64,000 nucleotides of DNA from Plotosus lineatus (GCA_024760905.1 CM045729.1:55595080-55659079), one strand, 5' to 3'. Positions 11,003 to 24,605 are shown, numbered from the stretch's first letter. Translations and numbers: made by a program. The notes: generated by a model from the sequence alone, not told the origin.

Positions 11003-11060
<58 letters not shown>
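11003..11060. repeat. (TA)n microsatellite
   Basis: Pure TA tract directly after the right arm of the foldback. Confidence 0.97.
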
Positions 11061-11827
11061 CAGGCATCAAAGAAAATCAAAACTACTATCCTTCACTAAT
11101 ACATCAACTCTATCACTCAGTGTATACATCTACTCAGCTAAAGTTATTAAAGCATGTATATGCCAAAAGCTTTATCATAAACCAACAGCGACTTTAAAGA
11201 AGGAAGAGACAGCATTGCTTAAAGATACCATCATCATGGATGGATCACCAGGGGATTCCTTTTCTGCATTCTTTACATCCCTTTATTTCTGAAATAACAG
11301 AGTAGTGTCAGTTTTTATTCACATGATCACTCATTCTACATTCATCTGCTACAACTGGAACTTTAGACAGGTACAACTGCATTCATATTTCATAATGGTC
11401 TGTGAAGTAATGCTGCTCAAGTTATTTCTTTTTTTTATGTTTCTTTATTTATTCCTATCACGATGTAAAATAAATACTGTATTTATAACCATTTGAATTT
11501 CCGTGATCTTTCAGTGACTTTCGATGTGCATTCTTCACTCTCTACATGTCTGTACATGCATATAAGATCAAGGCTCAGAACAAGGCAAAACCTGAAACGC
11601 AAACTAAAAGAAGATTTCTGTGGTTTATTTATAATTCTTTTACAGTGCTCACTCACACTCCTTCACAAAGGTCATGTGTACCTTACTGCGGCATTTGGGG
11701 AAATTATTCAAAGTTTTAAAAAAGAACTTCTTTATCTTAAAAAATGTGAAGGCCTTATTACATAGTTTTCTTCATATTTTTTGGATCAGTGTTTTGATGA
11801 AATTTTAGGATTTCATAACCAGTGACA
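11061..11827. other. No gene recognised
   Basis: Frames at 11305-11496 and 11493-11765 show no domain I know and no clear splice context. Confidence 0.5.
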
Positions 11828-11925
11828 GCAGGCTGGTGTATAGCATGTCCACCTCACAGCAAGAAGGTCCTGGGTTTGAATCCCAGGCTTGGGTGTTCCT
11901 ATGTGGAGTTTGCATGTTCATTCTG
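11828..11925 (+). mobile_element. SINE family A, head only
   Basis: CACCTCACAGCAAGAAGGTC, B box GGGTTTGAATCC, GTGGAGTTTGCATGTTCA, then it stops. Confidence 0.75.
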
Positions 11926-12183
11926 ATCATCATTCTCTATATCATATTTTGCCTCATTCAATAATTGCTTATTATTATCATTTCTGATTGGTGGAAAGCC
12001 ATCAAATTGCTTGATGCATCCAATTCGAAATGATTGGTTGAAAGCATTTTGCCTCAGCAGTTAATTATTGTTTTACTGAAAACTTGTCTATATCATTTTT
12101 CATAGTTCACAGTACTTGCTTATTGTACTGGGACAGCAGACTAATCAGATTGCACCATTCTGGCATTGTATAGACTAAATGCG

Positions 12184-12604
12184 ATGGTGGCACGGTGGCG
12201 TAGTGGTTAGCACGTCCGCCTCACAGCAAGAAGGCCTGGGTTCGATTCCCGGCCTGGGCGTTTCTGTGTGGAGTTTGCATGTTCTCGCTGTGCTTGTGCG
12301 GATTTCCTCCGGGTGCTCCGGTTTCCTCCCGCAATCCAAAGACGTGCACTGTAGGTTAATTGTCCGTTCTAAATTGACCGTAGATTCTCTCCTGCAGTGG
12401 CACTGGAACCCAGTCGTATCGGCATTTGCCTTTCCATTGGATCCTTCCGGTGGCGCTGAGACGGGGTCTTGCTGCTTGGGTAACAGCCTGTCCCTCATTA
12501 CTCCCTACCCGGGCTCTGCGCACTGGGGAGTATCACCAGCCAGGATACCAGCCAGAGCGCAGCCATAGTCCTTCGGGACTGACGGAGGCCTACCACCACC
12601 ATAT
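12184..12604 (+). mobile_element. SINE family A2, full length, 10-bp target-site duplication
   Basis: Same head and tail as 6007-6412. Flanked by ACTAAATGCG at 12174-12183 and 12605-12614. It ends in CCTACCACCACCAT. The clean duplication and intact A and B boxes suggest a fairly recent insertion. Confidence 0.93.
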
Positions 12605-13104
12605 ACTAAATGCGTATGAAAACTACACAGTAATATGCATTATCATAACTTATAAGAATTTGAGATGGATACATTGGACTCCAAACTCAGTGGAATACTC
12701 TCCACTGTGGACTTTTGTGTTTGTTTGTTTGTTTTTTGGTTAGTTTGTTTAATAAATAAGAAATTACATCTAAAAATAGGCAGTGGTGGTTTGACAGGGT
12801 AAGCCCACCCCCCCACCCCCAACCCCACCCCGAGTAACTGAGTGGGCAGTTTGATAAGCAACACTGACAATCTGCCACTGTTGGGTCACTGATAAAGACC
12901 CTTAAACCTATCAGTTCACCTTATTCACATAAACCCCATGGGAAACTTGGTCCAAGGTAAAAAAACAAACAAACAATAAGATCAATTACATCTGTAATTA
13001 AATTAAAAGCTTAATAAAAAATTAATTTTGGTAAAACAGTTTACAGATTTCTTATTAATAAAAGCTTCTGGACTGCTCAGGGTGAGAGTAAAGATAAATA
13101 TAGG

Positions 13105-13275
13105 GCAGCCATAGCTAAATGGTTGGAGAAGTGGCTTTGGGACCGAAAGGTTGCTGGTTTGATTCCTGAGTCTGGTGGGAGAGGAGTCAGCAGCATTTTT
13201 CCTTCCTCCTTGTAAATGGCCTCACCCCTAAACTGCTCTCCCTGCACCCACAGTGTGTGTCGCAGCTCACTGCTC

Positions 13276-13309
<34 letters not shown>

Positions 13310-13362
13310 CACCTTGGATGGGTTAAATGCAGAGTAAATAATTTCCCTTATGGTATTAATGC
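13105..13362 (+). mobile_element. SINE family B
   Basis: Head GCAGCCATAGCTAAATGGTT with B box GCTGGTTTGATTCC, internal (GT)n at 13280-13308, end GGGTTAAATGCAGAGTAAAT. A second copy is at 19168-19460. Confidence 0.8.
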
Positions 13363-15639
13363 AGTAAATCAAAAAAAAGATGACTTTTTTATATTACAAG
13401 GAAATGCACAAAAATCACAGGTTAACCTAATTTAGTATAACAGTGAAAGTAATGATGTGGTGAAACCTACAACTAATCAGTGTGGCTTGTCTGAGATGCT
13501 AAGTTATTTCACTGTGGTAAACATGTGTTGGCAATAATAAACCTAACCATTCAAGCATGACAGGAAAGTTTACATAGTAAGCTACACAGCAGGCTATTTA
13601 GTATCCTAGTTAGCCAGACTGGCTTTTTTTTAACTACAGTCATCTTATTGTCAGTTATTCATTTTAAAACATGTAATTCATTAATGACTATCAACCTTTA
13701 AGTGCCTATTGTGAATGTGATGCGATCTGTAGCTACAACAGTGAAGAAAGAGTATCTGGATGGGCCTAAACCACATAACAGTAGATCACAAAGATTCCAT
13801 GAATCCTGATGACATTATAGACCTAAACACATTCTCTCATATTATCTAAATAAGCAACATTGAAAAGAAATCATTATATGCCAAACTTATTTCCCTATTT
13901 CCCAAATTTATCAAATACCAAATAAGGTAATACATTAACATTTATAGAGAAGTGCTTATTTTAATAATGTGCTACAGTGCTCATGTTGACCTCTCTTTAA
14001 TGGGTAATAAAATTTGTAAGTTACCCAGTGGTGGCAAATGTTTGCCTAAAACTTTATGAATGTATTAAAAGACTCGTTGACATTTTCTCTTTGTAAGTAA
14101 TTAAATTTCTTTATGTAAACTCAATTTGTGGTAAAATGCTTGCTTCAGTTATGCTGGAATTCATGCTGACTGGCAGGCACTGTTGTTCTTTTTGTGTTCA
14201 TTATCTGCTGAAACACTAGATGACTCAAAGTTTGTGTACATTGTGTGTCTGTGCATCACAACCATAAATGGCCTTTTGCCAAACTGCTGCCACAAAGTTG
14301 GAATGTCTCAACAGGGTGCAGTTTCCTTGTAGTTGTAATTGGAACACTGACTGAAAGCTGGACACTTTCGGCTCCTCACCCAATATCAATACCTAACCCC
14401 ATCAATACTTTTGTGGCTGAATGGGCACAAACCCACACAGTGATGGAAAGACTCAAAGAGTTGGGCTAATCATAACAATAAAGGGCGGGAATAACTTTTG
14501 TATAGGGTTATCAACTGCACATGGGAATGATGGGTCAGGTGTTCACATACCTTTGGCCACATAGTGCATAATTATACATAAAACCAGCAACAACTACCTA
14601 AACTAATATAACATTGCCATTTAGCGACTAGTGCTTATGCTTTTTGGCCTCTGACCTCACCACTACTTACAGAACATGTGTTGCATCAGCATGTAATGCT
14701 CAGGATGACAAGTGCAGCTAGACAACAACATAATCAGCCAATAATGGTCTCAGCCTTAATAGATCACACTGATTGAAACTGTGCTGTCCAAGGTCCTGAA
14801 GCTTGTTGGCACACAAGGTCAGTATAGGGGCTTTTTTTTTTTTTTTTTTTTTTTTTTCTTGCCTAAACCTAAGTGCATAGCTTTGCAGGAAGCTTGCCAC
14901 CTTCTCGTGTAAAATCATACACTGCAACAGAAATCATGAAATGTAGTTCAATTATGGATGTGAGGATGAACAACTACAAGAACACCAACAAATGGATCAC
15001 TTTCAGTTAGAACTCTTTGTGAAATGTGGTTCAGGACAAAAATAGCCAATAATAAGTCAGTGAAGGAAGAATGTGTGAGCGTGCAAACTTCTAAGCAACT
15101 TTAATGTGCATAACAAGCTCACAGCTGCATCATAAATCCTACCTTAAAGCCATTTTCACCCACCACAGAGACCCATAAAAAAAACTTCACTAATCGTATA
15201 ATGTATCAATGTGCCGCCGTGTTCTGCTGGCAACAGCACTATTTAGTTATAAAACTTTGGCTTCATTTCAGCCAATGCCCCTACACAAACCAACTCCTGG
15301 ATCTTTTCCGGAAGATCACTGAACTGAAAAGTTGTATGCGAAAAAAAACTCTTATGACTGAAATCCAGCAAGAAAGCATAATAAAAAGAATAAATTATTT
15401 TTATAGATTGATGAACATAACATATAAAATTGATATTTATTGGCTTTAAATTGCTGGATGTATATCACACATACATTTAACACGTAAAAAGTGCTGCTTG
15501 AGTAAAGCTTGTTTTAAGGAATGCCTTAAGGAAATGAAAGGGAGATGGACAACTTAAACCAGAGCACTGTATTTACTCCCATTAATAGTCTAATCAAATG
15601 AAAAAAAAAGAAAATCTTTCCACCAAAGTTATGATCCAT
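13363..15639. other. No gene recognised; poly(T) at 14832-14857
   Basis: AT-rich sequence. Frames at 14245-14469 and 15201-15449 show no known domain; I could not find an EPSTI1 or FAM216B exon, which follow TNFSF11 in human. Confidence 0.5.
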
Positions 15640-15982
15640 TCATTCATTTGCTGAACTGCTTACACTTACTAGGGTTGTGGGGAGGCTGGAGCCTATCTCA
15701 GCTGGCTTTGGGTGAAGGCGGGGTACACACTGAACAGTTCGTCAGACCAACACAGGCCAACACACATAACCATTCACATTCACACCTCGGGTCAAATTTG
15801 AAACAACCAATTAACCTACTGTTCATGTCTGTAGACCGTGTTAGGATACCGGAGGAAACCTACGCAAACAAAGGGAGAACATGCAAACTCGACAAGTAAT
15901 TGTCCATGCCAAGTCTGGTACTCGAACCCAGGACCTTTTTGTAAGGCAGCTGTGCTAACCACTAAGTCACAACGCCAGTCTA
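15640..15982 (-). mobile_element. SINE family A
   Basis: Antisense tail TCATTCATTTGCTGAACTGC ... GGAGGCTGGAGCC, body CCGGAGGAAACCTACGCAAA, antisense B box GTACTCGAACCC. Confidence 0.82.
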
Positions 15983-17062
15983 GAGAGTTATATATTTTTT
16001 TCTCATTTAATACAGAGATAATGCAAAGTGAGGTACAACAGAGGTCAAGTGTAAAGCCTGAAATTCTGATCAGATAATAAAATCATCCATCCCGACCTGC
16101 TTGATTAAAAACTACATGTATGCCATTCAGTGAACACTGAGGAAAAGATGAAAGATGTTATTCCTACTGAAGAAAACAAGCTAAGTCACTAATTCATGCA
16201 AACTAACTTTTAACTGAAAGTAAAACCAGAAATACAACATTTTAGGCATATTTAGAAAAGTATTTTTATTAGATAAAATGATATAAATAAACAATATTAT
16301 TAAAAACATTTGATGATATGAAAATCCTTAAAGTTTAAGTTTGAAATTTAAATTGTATGTTAAACAGCAATAACTGCTGCTTTGAATGAGAATTTTGTGC
16401 ACAGAATTGTCAAATACAAGATACATAAATACAAAGTTTCTTTAATGAGAAACCACTCAAAGTAAGGTTTAAAAGGAGCCCTGTGCTTCCCTTATTTGCA
16501 AAAAAAGCGCATCTACAACTGACCTTTAAAGTCAACGCCTGTCATCCAAAACCTGTGGAAAGAATGGAGCTTTGGCAGACATACACACTGTACAAGAGTT
16601 TAGAATAAGACAGAACATTTTACAAATGTCCATCTTTTTCATATCATCAATAAATAAATACATTTAGTGCATTTCCTCATTTCCTTGAAAAAAGTGAAAT
16701 GAAAAATAACTCTTTAAATTAGAAAGTCCCAAACTCAGTTTGGTTGCTGTATTCATGTCAATCTTTTCATCTCTCACAATGACTAAAAGACAGTCCAGCT
16801 ATCTTTGATTTTGTTTTGTTCTGTTCAAGGAAATCTTGCATACCAAACAAAAATCCCATTCAACATATGAAAGTCTGCGTGATGCAGATCTCCAACAGCC
16901 CTTTTCTGTTCATCTTTTTACGTTGTATTAAATTGGGAGTTGTAAAATCAGTGCCAAATCTGCTCTTGGACTTCAGCTTGCGAAACAGAGCACAATAAAT
17001 ATTTAGTTTCAGGGTTCAAACAGTGGTTGTAAGTCACAGATCTGAGAGGACTTTACGACATA
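15983..17062. other. No gene recognised
   Basis: AT-rich sequence downstream of tnfsf11; could include its 3' UTR, but no poly(A) site can be assigned. Confidence 0.45.
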
Positions 17063-17602
17063 CAGTGACCAGCCATAACATTAACACCACCTGACTAGTC
17101 TCTGGTTCAGCAGCCCTATGCAAAACAAACTGCAATGCGCCGTGCGTCCTGACACCGTTCTATCATAGCCAGCATTACAGTAGCTCTTCTGTGGAATCAG
17201 ATATACTAGCCTTTACAGCCAGCATTACAGTAGATCTTCTGTGGAATCATGACACACTAGCCTTTACTCTTCGCACACATTAATAAAACTTGGGGACCGA
17301 TGACACTCTTGCCAGTTCACTGGCTCTCCTTCCTTGGTAGGAATTTACCACTGCATACAGAGCACAGCCCGAAAGACTTGCCGTTTTGGAGATAAATAGA
17401 TCCAGATGTTTATCCATCACAATGTAGTTTTTGGTAAAGTCACTCAGATCCTTATGCTTGCTCATTTTTCTTGCTGACCAACAGTTCACCTTCTGCTCAC
17501 TACATCCCATTCGTTGGCAAGCACCACTTCAATGAAACAGTAAATGCTCTTCACATCACCTCTCAGTAGTCATAATGTTTTAAATGTTATGGCTGATCAC
17601 TG
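17063..17602 (-). mobile_element. Tc1-like DNA transposon, internally deleted
   Basis: Inverted ends CAGTGACCAGCCATAACATT and AATGTTATGGCTGATCACTG, flanked by TA. The minus-strand frame at 17280-17510 has the paired-type helix-turn-helix start of a Tc1 transposase (KHKDLSDFTKNYIVMDK, ISKTASLSGC). The DDE catalytic part is absent, so it is non-autonomous. Confidence 0.85.
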
Positions 17603-17760
17603 TATATGTTTACCTGCTTATATACCTTTTGCAATTCTTAAATGGTTGATGTTTTGCATTCATGAACTGCATATAGAGTCACGGAAATCTGAATCTGAAC
17701 AGGCATTAACCGTAATCTGTTAAGCTTGTAGCTACGCCGTGGAGTTATCAGGTGGCATCA

Positions 17761-18000
17761 GTGACCCATCACAGCAGAGAGGGTATTAAGTCAGAAAATA
17801 ATCGATTTTTAGTTATTGGCACCAGTTTGTGGATGATATTCTAAACTTTAAATTATACCAAATTTTTAAACATAGATTCCACGTTTTGGAGTAACTAACC
17901 AAAACCTGCCAGGGATTTTCAACCTTTTCAGCATTTAACTTTGGAGAAAATTACAATTAAAATTCAACAAAGTATTACCCACTTTGCTGTGATGGGTCAC
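17761..18000. mobile_element. 240-base MITE with GTGACCCATCACAGC ends
   Basis: Inverted ends at 17761 and 18000 (GTGACCCATCACAGC / GCTGTGATGGGTCAC). A diverged second copy lies at 27107-28137, there split by a Tigger-like element. Confidence 0.8.
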
Positions 18001-18228
18001 ATTTATCCAGAAAACTCTTCCTACATTTAGAACACAGAAACAGAATTCCACTTAGTTTGTTACTGCAAGCTTTGTACAAAAGTATGAGGAGCAAGTGAAG
18101 TCCATAATGAAGTACCAATGCCTGCTCAACCTACCATGGGAGTTAATGTTAATATTATAAAACTTTTCTAACAAAATGAACAGTTAGAAGTCTGATGTGC
18201 CCTTAATGGTGTACAATATAAAACAATA

Positions 18229-18231
<3 letters not shown>

Positions 18232-18262
<31 letters not shown>
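18232..18262. repeat. Poly(A) tract downstream of tnfsf11 stop
   Basis: About 29 A on the plus strand (T on the tnfsf11 strand), 116 bases past the stop codon. Confidence 0.9.
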
Positions 18263-18264
<2 letters not shown>

Positions 18265-18377
18265 TCAGAAGTCAGTGATCTAAAATATAAGTGCTCAGTG
18301 GTTCTTGGTCATGTTGAAATTGTTCATAAGGTTGTAAAATGTGCATTAACCAGTTCAGTAGCAAAAATAAACATAAG

Positions 18378-18799
18378 TCAGGCACTCATTTTAAAAGCAC
18401 CAAAGTAAGTCCCCTCTGGTTCTGGATCCAAAAGCCATGAATTGGACACATTGACAAAAAGGCCGTCGCTTTGACCCAGCCGGACACTTCTTCCTTGTTG
18501 TACGCAGTACATGTTGTAGTTTGGGTCACTCCAATTGAATGTGCCTCCACTTTTCGAAAGCAGCACAGGTTTGAGTTTAGACTGGGTGTGACTCTCATGG
18601 TAAATATACTGAATCAGTTGGACGTTACTAACGTCCTGTTTCTTTGCAGCATGAACAGGGGCGTAGCGGAAACATGTTTTAGCATATACGTAATACAATC
18701 CTTGCTCCTCCGTTACAAATCGTCCATCGTGGTATTTGATCTTTGTCATAGTGCCATGAAACTGGTTCCAATGGATAGTGGTCACCACCCTGGGGTCGG
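18378..18799 (-). CDS. tnfsf11: tnfsf11 exon 4: TNF homology domain and stop
   Basis: Acceptor ATTTACAG at 18800-18807; the split codon joins exon 3 in phase. 139 residues follow, ending FKMSA and TGA at 18378. The exon carries the receptor-binding beta-sandwich, with Cys in AKTCFRY (as in human ANICFRHH) and a second Cys in NMYCVQQ. Confidence 0.95.
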
Positions 18800-21700
18800 C
18801 TGTAAATTCAATTGAAGGGCATATTAAAATTGAAAATTACTAAAATAAATCAGATCTAAGTAAATATTAGCGTTTACTTACTGCTTGCAAAGTCCATGGG
18901 GGTCTTGACAGAAAGATGAGCTGCAGGTGTTGGATCTTTTTTTCGGGGTCGATCCCTTTTTTTGAAGTCTTTGAATGCATCAGCAATTATGGGTTGAGAA
19001 TGAACCTCCTAAAAAAAAAAAAAAAAAAAAAAAAGATTAAAACGCTATGGAACCTTTGGAAGAACTTGGGAAGAAAATGAAAGCACGTTGACCTAGAGCC
19101 TGTCCATTGACTTTACTCCCTTACAGAAACATGCATTTGAAGAAGAGAACTGTTATTATAACATAGTACAATGTTAACCTTAGAGAAGCAGCTTCAGGAC
19201 AAAAAGGTCGCTGGTTCGATTCCTGAACCAGCAGGATAAAATGTGCGGTGGTGTGGGAGTGAGCTGCACCTTCGCTTCATTCACATTAATGGCTGAAGTG
19301 CCCTTGAGCAAGACACCTAACCCCCAACTGTTCCCCAGGCACCCCAACGTGTGTGGCAGCCCACTGCGCCGAGTGTGTGAGTGTGTGCTCACTATTTACA
19401 TGTGTGCTCACGTTGCATGGGTTAAGTGCAGAGGAAATAATTTCCCTTACAATATTAAAAATAAAAATGCATCAGAAACTTTTAAGTTGAAATCTACAGG
19501 AGTAGTGACCAAAATTCCCATTTTATACAATATAATAACCAAACTTTACATGTCTGCACCATAATCAATCAGCATTAATGACCATGATCATGGTATTATT
19601 GTTGTAAACCACAACACTATGGTTGTTTGTATGCATGGCCAGTACCATTTAAGTAAGTAGGTAGGTAAGGTAAGCCTTTAATAAGCCTTGAAGGTAATCT
19701 TTTTACACCTGAGCCTACTGGCTAATAAGGCTTATCCCTGGTTTCCGCAGCATGAGGTGACTAGGAGTTCAACACCTCCTGGATGGAATTCTAGTCCATC
19801 ACAGGTTATCTGCATTAACTTAGTTAGTGGGATAAAACAATGTTTTGTTTTTTTTTACACAGCAGAACTAAAAAAAAAAACCTGCAAGAGAAAGTGTGCA
19901 TGAAATACATGTGCATTACATTTCAGAATAATAGCATAGCATTAATTTTTTTAATCCTATATGTACTATCCAAAACACTGATTGAAACAGAAATATGATT
20001 ATTCATTCAAAATAAAGAATTTTACAATATCTAATTCAGTGGTGCCCAACCCTGTTTCAGGAGATCTACCTTCATGGGGACCTTTCCTACAACCGTTATA
20101 CATTATACTTGTAATACTCAAGTGGGCATCATTAGAGTTGGAGCTAAAGTCTTCAGGCAGGGAGACCTTCCGGAATAGGGTAGGGTTGGTCTAAATTCTC
20201 CAATGTTCTGTCAGTTTGATTTCTGCAATAACAACCTCTGAACATTATCAAGATTAAGAATTTGGTGTACGTAAATGGCACATTGGAAAAATCTAACTAC
20301 ATAAGATACACAGACATATCAAAAATGTTTACAGTACAAAAGGTCATAGACTACATGGCGATTTAACTAAAACGGTGTGTGTGTTGTGTGAGATGGAAAA
20401 GGATAGTATGTGGGCCCCATTCGGCTGGTGACTGATTTGGAACCAATTCCTATAACATTGCATGCTAATGAGACTGGCTCTGGTCTTTGTTATGATGTCT
20501 CTCGAAAAAAACAAATATCAAATAGCACAAAAAGTGAAAAAATAAAGGAAAGAACACTTAGTGTTTGCCATGGTAGACAGCTTAAGTGTTGCCTTCACTA
20601 ATATGGAAACAATTCAGAGAATTTCCACATGGATGAGTTTATTAAACATGTGATGGCAAGAAAATTTGTTTACTGTGTGTAAGAATCTTAAACTTAGACT
20701 GCAGTATAAACTATTGTGAAAGTTTAATTCCCATTCACTCGCTACCTCATCAGCTGCCTATGTGTTATTATCATAGAATGATATTTCAACATGCCCCGCC
20801 ATACTGAGAGGAAAGAAAATCTGTTTACTCAAAACCCATCTATAATGAAAGTCTAAGCACAGCTGTTAGCACTTGGTAGCATTTTTGTTGTCAATTTATG
20901 CAGTTTCTATTTTCTGCTGACAGAATTTTGGGGTATGCATTACCAAACAAGATAGACAAAATAAGACAAAATACATTGCTTCTGCCTGATCAACCACAGA
21001 GATTTCATAACTTAAAGAAATCAACTACTTAGTTTTATGCATATATACAGACGCTCCCTGACTTACATTCATCCATTTTACTTTTTTTCAATTTTACTTT
21101 GTCTTTTCTTTTCAAAAAGAAAAAAAAAGTCAAATTTTGAGTTTAGACACACCTACGTAGTACGCTGATGTAATGACGCAATGACGCTGCGTCCATTGTT
21201 TACAAACGACAGACTGAACGTGCCCCTCCTTCTTCCCAATTCAGTTATATATCAGTTATAGAGCGTGTTACCCTGTGTTAAGACGTCATCTCTGTGATCT
21301 TTGTGTTTACACTGTTTTGCGGACTTTTGTAACCCTAAGCAAAAGTGGTTGGTCAGAAGCGTAAGCCTACGAGCATGGGTGCAAGTCTCATACACAGATG
21401 AATTAACTATCTGCTCGGATCGGCGCAATCTATCATGCATACTCAGTGAAGCAAAGAGACTTGTAAAATAAAAGAGCTTAATTCACATCAGTGCAGGCTG
21501 AGTACTAAACGAGTTCAACGGACCCTTACTCACTCGAAAGACCGGAAGTCCGTATAACCCGCCTTCAAGTACACTACTTTCGGTATTGAGCACCTCACAT
21601 ATTCTAAGTGTTGATTGGCTGTTTTAAGCTTCATGTAAAGTGAGTCGGCTCAGCTTCATGTAATGTGAATTAGCTTAGCTTCATGTAAAGTGACCATCTG

Positions 21701-24260
21701 TCAACCATCGGAACCATTTACAAGCAGAATAGAGAATGTTAAAGGTTATATTTGATACTGTAGTTGATATTTGATGAGTGAATTTGATTAAAATTTATCA
21801 ATTTTAAATTATTTTGCTTGAATTAAATTTATTTGAAATTAATGATATTATTTAATATATTTGATATTATTTTACAATGTTATATTTATAATAATTGATT
21901 TAGGGGTGTTTTATGAGATACAGTTATGGTATTTCTGGATGTATAGTGCAGTATGAGCATCATACGTAACACATCATACGTCACTGTAACAACTTACGTT
22001 CACTTTCAACTTGCGTTCGGCCGTCCGGAACCAATTAAAAACACAAGTCGGGGAGCGTCTGTAATGATTCTGCAATTTAATTACCGTAGGCTTTCATCGT
22101 TTCAAATCTCTACTGTTGTAATAATCAGCTGATTAAGGCTTCTATTATTAAACTAAACAGGTTTTGTGAATTTTTACCCTTGGGACAGGGAAACTTGATA
22201 TGCTAGTGATTAGGGTGAGATATCAAGTGCAATAATTTTGCAAACTCAGAGGGGTGCTTAACTAAGGAATGCTACAGGTATTTGGTTATTTTTTTCATCT
22301 GAAATGTTTGTTAAAAAAAAAAAAATCATAGTTCATTGTCATATGACCTCTGAAAATAGGTTCATCTGACAACTGCTGTAAAATTAGACATACAAAATCG
22401 GATATCCATCTCAGCAAAAAAGGAACTTCTAGAGTTCATTTCAGGAAACAGTTTCATAGCCAAGTTTGTGATCCAAACTTCAGTTATTTATTTGATAGGA
22501 TTAATTTGTTCCCAAAAATTTGTTTGACAGTTATTAATAAAGATGTAAGGTTACCATCAATTCCATCAACAAACAAAATTTATTTACTTACTTACAAAGA
22601 TAAAGTCCAAGGTGACTTCAATAGATGTGAATGTAATATATCATTATTTTTCTATTCAAATGCATTATTTTATATATAAATATAATTTTTATTTCGTTGT
22701 GAGGATTAAATAGTACCTGTGGTAAATTAGTATTACTAGCTATTTAAAACAATCGTATAATAGTGGTTCTTCCAGCAACATCAGTCCATGCCCATTTTAA
22801 AAGTGCAAATGAGTGTTACAACTTTAGTCATGCTCAGGGACATATTGACTTTCTGTTGGCTGTTCCAGTCTGGTAGTGACGTGAATTCTCTGGAGAGGCT
22901 GGACTATATCATGACCATGTAGCATAACATATTATCGGCCAGTGCCGAGCTACACAAAAAACAAACACAGAAATCATTGGAAAAAATATTTTTGTTCCTA
23001 AAGCAACAAACTGTTAGCTGCAAAAGCCATTTTGGATTTACTGTCATGCACATCTCTGGCAGTATTCTCGTCTTCACAGTCACTAGAATATAAACTTCAC
23101 TCTCTCCACGAGGAACATCAACACCACCCATGTTGACGTCACTTCTGGGGAAAAACAACTGCTAAGCTGCTTAACCCCATAGTTTAACACAACACTAATA
23201 ATCCGTGAAACAAAATTACCAGTTTTGGGCTTTTTATAGTCATTTATGTTGTATATTTCATTGTATTTGGTGTATTGCTAAAATATGCACAAAATATGCT
23301 GTTAGGATGATCAATAATGGTACACTATAAATTAACCACCACGGTGTTTATATACAGTACAGTGAGTCGTCGACTTCCAACCGCTTTTGGTTCTGGCAGA
23401 CCGACAAGGACCAGTTCCGGCAAATCGATCTGGTCGTATGTCGACTTTCCATCCAAATACACTCATGCCAAACAAAACAGATGAATAAATCTCACCTATT
23501 TAAATCTATACATCTATTTTCAATTCCACGTTACTGTGACATGCAGTGGAGAGCCAATCCTTTCTGTACTCCACTGTGTGGGTGGGTCCCATAGCTTCAA
23601 AGTCCAATTTTATTGGATTATAACAACAGCCACAGACTGCACGTGTTGTTTGAGTAAAGAGATAAATTTCCCTCGTTTTGATCAGCTCATTTCCACAAAG
23701 CCAAGCACAGCTGGCAAGCAAACACAAATGGCCAGGCATGGAAAAACTTCAACCCGCAGAGCAGCTGATTGACAAAACTTGGGACGCGCTTCCTGTCACA
23801 TAAACACTGCAGCGTGCGAGTACAATAAAATTAGTGTTTCAAGGTATCGGACCCGCCCACACAGAAAGGATTGGCTCTCCGCTTCGCGTCACAATGACGT
23901 GGCATTGAAAGTAGATGAATAGATTTGCTCTGAGCAGTTAGAAAGTGAAGCTGCATCATCTCCTGTTGGGCCTTTTAAGATGCTGGCGCTGCCGGCAGCG
24001 CAAACAACTGTCGTATGCAACACTCTTACAGCACTGCCATGAATCATGCTTCACCACTTTTGCGGTCGTAAAGTTGATCAGACGTAACTCGCATAGGTCG
24101 TAAGTCGACGACTCACTGTATATCCAATTGACTCAAATGAACACTATGAGCATCAACACTATGAGCATCAACACTAGGGATTTTGACATGTGGATTTAGG
24201 TTTGCTAGATATGCCTTATGCACTATTAACGTGGACTATAATTCTATAATTTTTGGTGTG

Positions 24261-24302
<42 letters not shown>

Positions 24303-24554
24303 ATTTTCTGAGTAGATCCTTCCGTAGGAGAGTGCTCAATACTTTTTGGTAGAGTAAATAATAAAAATAAAAGGATAGGACAAAGACTTTCTATTGAAAC
24401 TCCATTTATCACTACACATCTGTTTCGAGGGGTGGTGAAACCATCCTCTCTCTTCAGGTGATTATAGAAGAATCTATAATCTAGAATCTCGAAACAGATC
24501 TGTAGTGATAAATGGAGTTTCAATGGAAAGTCTTTGTCCTGTCCTTTTATTTTT

Positions 24555-24605
<51 letters not shown>

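Larger units (their letters stand above)
10700..11004. mobile_element. Inverted dimer of a Penelope-like terminal repeat
   Basis: Two head-to-head copies of one repeat: 10759-10870 (minus) and 10891-11003 (plus) are nearly perfect reverse complements with a 20-base spacer. Each arm carries a type I hammerhead motif. The left copy extends further, to 10700. (TA)n tracts touch both outer ends. Hammerheads in terminal repeats are known from Penelope-like elements; no RT or GIY-YIG frame is present here, so the family name is an inference. Confidence 0.75.

Noticed and set aside
11305..11765. Small genes in the 11.3-11.8 kb region
   Set aside because: Two overlapping short frames with no known domain and AT-driven composition; not supported.
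12184..12604. tRNA gene
   Set aside because: A and B boxes are present but only as a SINE head; no clear acceptor stem or cloverleaf, and the same head recurs in many copies.
22904..23158. Possible missing tnfsf11 exon (minus strand, splice-like edges)
   Set aside because: Phase does not match the 0-0 gap between exons 2 and 3 and the peptide does not resemble the RANKL stalk.
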